A DNA stretch of 64,000 bases from Erythrobacter cryptus DSM 12079 (GTDB taxonomy: Bacteria; Pseudomonadota; Alphaproteobacteria; Sphingomonadales; Sphingomonadaceae): the NCBI RefSeq assembly GCF_000422985.1, contig NZ_AUHC01000002.1:248001-312000 (forward strand). The letters are read 5' to 3'. Position 1 is the first letter of the stretch. Every line of letters starts with the position of its first letter. A program made the translations under genes and the position numbers. The notes beneath the pieces are model-generated. The model had not been told where the DNA came from. It did no database searches and was given only the letters and a program-made list of their open reading frames with translations. Shown in pieces: positions 62,099-64,000 of this stretch.

Positions 62099-64000
62099 TC
62101 ATTCGGCGATCCGCCGCGCCGGGCCGAGCGCCTGGGCGGCGATCTCCTGGCGGTGGAAGGGCAGGCGGTGCCAGCGCTTGGCGGCATAGGCGCGGGTCTG
62201 ATCGGCAAAGTGGGGTGAGGCCGGATTGGTGGACTGGGCGTAGCTCAGGATCGCCTCGGCCACGGGCCCTCTCTCATCGAAGCTGACGATCTGGATGTAG
62301 CTGGTGCCATGCACCGGCACCAGGGCCCCGCCGCCGGGCAAGGGGCGGGCGTCCTGATGATTGAGCACTCCGGCCGTGCCCGGGCCGCCGTGAATCGGGA
62401 TGCGCTCTGCCCCCACAGGTCGGATCTGGACCGTGCCCCAGGGGGCATCGAGCGCGATCTGCGCGGCGTCAAGCTCCTCGACCGCCTCGCCGAGCACGGC
62501 CAGCAACCTCGCTTCCAGCTTCTCGCTCGCAAGGTCGCGCGGGGTGTGGAGCGGATCGACAGGGTCGAAAGGCACCGCCCACAACCCGGGAAGCTTGGCC
62601 GCCCGCGCCCAGAAGGCGCGGAACAGCGCCGCACCGCGGCTGTCGATCTCGAAGCGACGATCCCACCCCTTGATCGCCGCACAGCCGCGCGCCGCCGCCG
62701 CTTCCGGCGCTTCGGCCCGGGCGCACAGCGCGAGCAGATCGTCCAGCACCAAATCAGCCGCCAGGCTCTTGTTGGCGAAGACCAGCATCTTGGCGGCGGC
62801 ATGATCGATTGGGCCGGCAGCCAGCAGCGCCTCGGTCTCGATGAAGTTCGAGCGGCTGCGCAGGCTGAGTTCGGCGCGGTGGCGCCCGAGGATCGGCGAG
62901 AGCGGCGCATGCGGCGCGCGCGGATTGGCAAGCCAGTAACTGTCGTTTGAGTTGGTGAGATAGTCGCGGCGGATCGTGGCTGCCTGATCGGCAGCGGGCA
63001 TCAGTCCGGGGACTGGCGTGTCGGCGGCCACGTCCCAGGCACAGACGCTGCGGGTTCCGTCGAGCAGGGTGACGAGCGGGGCCAGCAGCGCCGAAAAAGG
63101 CGTGGCGCAGGCGGCGACCTTTTCCGCCGAGACGTTGGGCACGGCGGTGATATCGGCGATCAGCGCCTCGCCCTTGCGATCGGCAGCGATGGTGTTGACC
63201 CAGGGAATGCCGAGCGTCGCGCTCACCGCCGCCTTGATCTCTACGACACTGCGCGCCTTGCCGATGGCGAGCCAGGTGGCAATCCCCCGGGAATTGCCGC
63301 GGTTGGCATCCATCAGCGCATAGGCATTGGTGGCGCTCCAGGTAAGGCCGTTCTGCGGGGCGGCCACCACCGGGCCGAAGCGGGTGGTGTAAAGCGTGCG
63401 GGTGAGCGGCGGCGTGCCTTCGGGCATGGGCACGGTGATGCGCCGCGGCTCCATCGCGATGGACTGGCCATCGACGAGGTAGCGGGTGGGGTCAGCCGGA
63501 TCGAGCGCAAGCTGGTAGAGCGTGAAATGCCGGGCAGCGGTGACGGTGTGGGTCCAGGCCACATCGCGGTTGAAGCCCAGCGTCGGGATCGGGCTGCCGG
63601 CGATGCCCACGCCCATCACGTCATAGCCATCCGGCCCGGTGACATGCATCTGCCAGAACCGGCTTGGCCCGTTCCAGGGAAAGTGCGGATTGCCGATCAG
63701 GAGCCCGCGCCCATCGGCGGTGGCCTCGCCGCCGAAGGCCCAGCCATTGCTGCCAAGCCCCAGTTCGCCCGGACGCGGCAGCGCGGCCGGGGTGCCGCGC
63801 GCGGCCTGCGGCGGGGTGGCTCCGGGCGGCGCGGCATTGGCAAGCGCCGGGGCGAGCGCCAGCGAACTGGCGAGCAGCATCTGCTTTTCGGTCAGGCGCA
63901 GCACGTCATCAAGGGTGATCGGGCGCACCCAGGCCTTGCCCCGGCATTCGGCGGGCACGCGCTCGTGGCCGAGGTCGCGCAGATGGCGGTTGTAGCCGGC
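62099..64000 (-). CDS. Penicillin/acyl-homoserine-lactone acylase family protein, C-terminal part
   Basis: The gene runs off the right edge; 633 codons are visible in frame from base 64000 to the stop at 62099. It is an Ntn-hydrolase precursor. GYNRHLRD and CRGKAWVRPIT end the alpha chain; the self-cleavage site is the Gly-Ser of LGLGSNGWAFGG, giving nucleophile Ser. Then GNPHFPWNGPSRFWQMHV, GVGIAGSPIPTLGFNRDVAWTHTV and SNDSYWLANPR follow. NPHFPW and the pattern match the PvdQ/AhlM/aculeacin-acylase branch, which removes long acyl chains from AHLs or lipopeptides. Quorum quenching is possible but untested. N-terminal signal not visible. Confidence 0.88.
   Translation of the reverse strand, partial: AGYNRHLRDLGHERVPAECRGKAWVRPITLDDVLRLTEKQMLLASSLALAPALANAAPPGATPPQAARGTPAALPRPGELGLGSNGWAFGGEATADGRGLLIGNPHFPWNGPSRFWQMHVTGPDGYDVMGVGIAGSPIPTLGFNRDVAWTHTVTAARHFTLYQLALDPADPTRYLVDGQSIAMEPRRITVPMPEGTPPLTRTLYTTRFGPVVAAPQNGLTWSATNAYALMDANRGNSRGIATWLAIGKARSVVEIKAAVSATLGIPWVNTIAADRKGEALIADITAVPNVSAEKVAACATPFSALLAPLVTLLDGTRSVCAWDVAADTPVPGLMPAADQAATIRRDYLTNSNDSYWLANPRAPHAPLSPILGRHRAELSLRSRSNFIETEALLAAGPIDHAAAKMLVFANKSLAADLVLDDLLALCARAEAPEAAAARGCAAIKGWDRRFEIDSRGAALFRAFWARAAKLPGLWAVPFDPVDPLHTPRDLASEKLEARLLAVLGEAVEELDAAQIALDAPWGTVQIRPVGAERIPIHGGPGTAGVLNHQDARPLPGGGALVPVHGTSYIQIVSFDERGPVAEAILSYAQSTNPASPHFADQTRAYAAKRWHRLPFHRQEIAAQALGPARRIAE

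Overview
The window is high-GC DNA with dense, long, often overlapping genes and pervasive antisense open frames. It comes from an alphaproteobacterium, most likely Sphingomonadales and within that an Erythrobacteraceae-like aerobic anoxygenic phototroph. The lineage is suggested by several large TonB-dependent receptors, a metF/split-metH operon, a glycine-riboswitch gcv operon with split GcvP, an HWE-kinase bacteriophytochrome, and an NDUFA12-type complex I protein. The phototrophy call rests on a clear BciA-type divinyl (bacterio)chlorophyllide 8-vinyl reductase at 31011-31907 and a heme oxygenase-bacteriophytochrome pair at 16328-19497 with a PpsR/CrtJ-like site upstream. No photosynthesis gene cluster is in the window.

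Layout. 1-6.6 kb: end of folK, tRNA-Lys, a dual-specificity phosphatase/ADP-ribosylglycohydrolase fusion, a resolvase-like protein, an MliC-like lipoprotein, a queuosine-precursor transporter, a nucleoside transporter and a 2OG-Fe(II) oxygenase. 6.8-16.2 kb: an Oar-like TonB receptor behind Pho-box-like repeats, a hybrid sensor kinase, a TonB protein, and manC-manA for GDP-mannose. 16.3-25.5 kb: bphO-bphP, a telA/XpaC-like/PHA-protein operon divergent from a DUF389 protein, and a fatty acyl-AMP ligase. 25.6-31.9 kb: recX, DUF192, NDUFA12, DUF2155, aat, tRNA-Trp, a D-aminoacylase-like amidohydrolase, a MAPEG protein and bciA. 32-38.8 kb: an ArsR-methyltransferase regulator with a palindromic operator, metF, metH in two parts, and a serine hydrolase. 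39-48.2 kb: a cation/proton antiporter, tandem glycine riboswitch, gcvT-gcvH-glycosyltransferase-gcvPA-gcvPB, an oligosaccharide flippase and an orphan Nmad3 protein. 48.2-58.9 kb: mmsA, then an IclR-governed catabolic-looking cluster, then a CorA-type transporter. 58.9-64 kb: tRNA-Gly, another TonB receptor and the C-terminal part of an acyl-homoserine-lactone/penicillin-type acylase.

The most unusual part is the block 49.8-57.9 kb. It has a citryl-CoA-lyase-like protein, a CaiB-type CoA-transferase, an IclR regulator, a TonB receptor, a WrbA-type quinone reductase, a VOC protein, an alpha/beta hydrolase and a MetE-like methyltransferase. Both promoter regions of the block carry the same paired operator, TTCG-N5-CGAA plus GTCG-N5-CGAA with starts 19 bp apart. 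That strongly suggests one regulon controlled by the internal IclR gene. Within the same block the TonB receptor has an in-frame TAA and reads past its expected C-terminus, and the hydrolase has a one-base frameshift in a G6 run. The pathway is therefore either decaying here or was hit by sequencing errors. Its substrate is not evident.

Other connected systems are methionine-cycle control (regulator, operator, metF, metH), glycine cleavage under a glycine riboswitch, and red-light sensing coupled to biliverdin supply.
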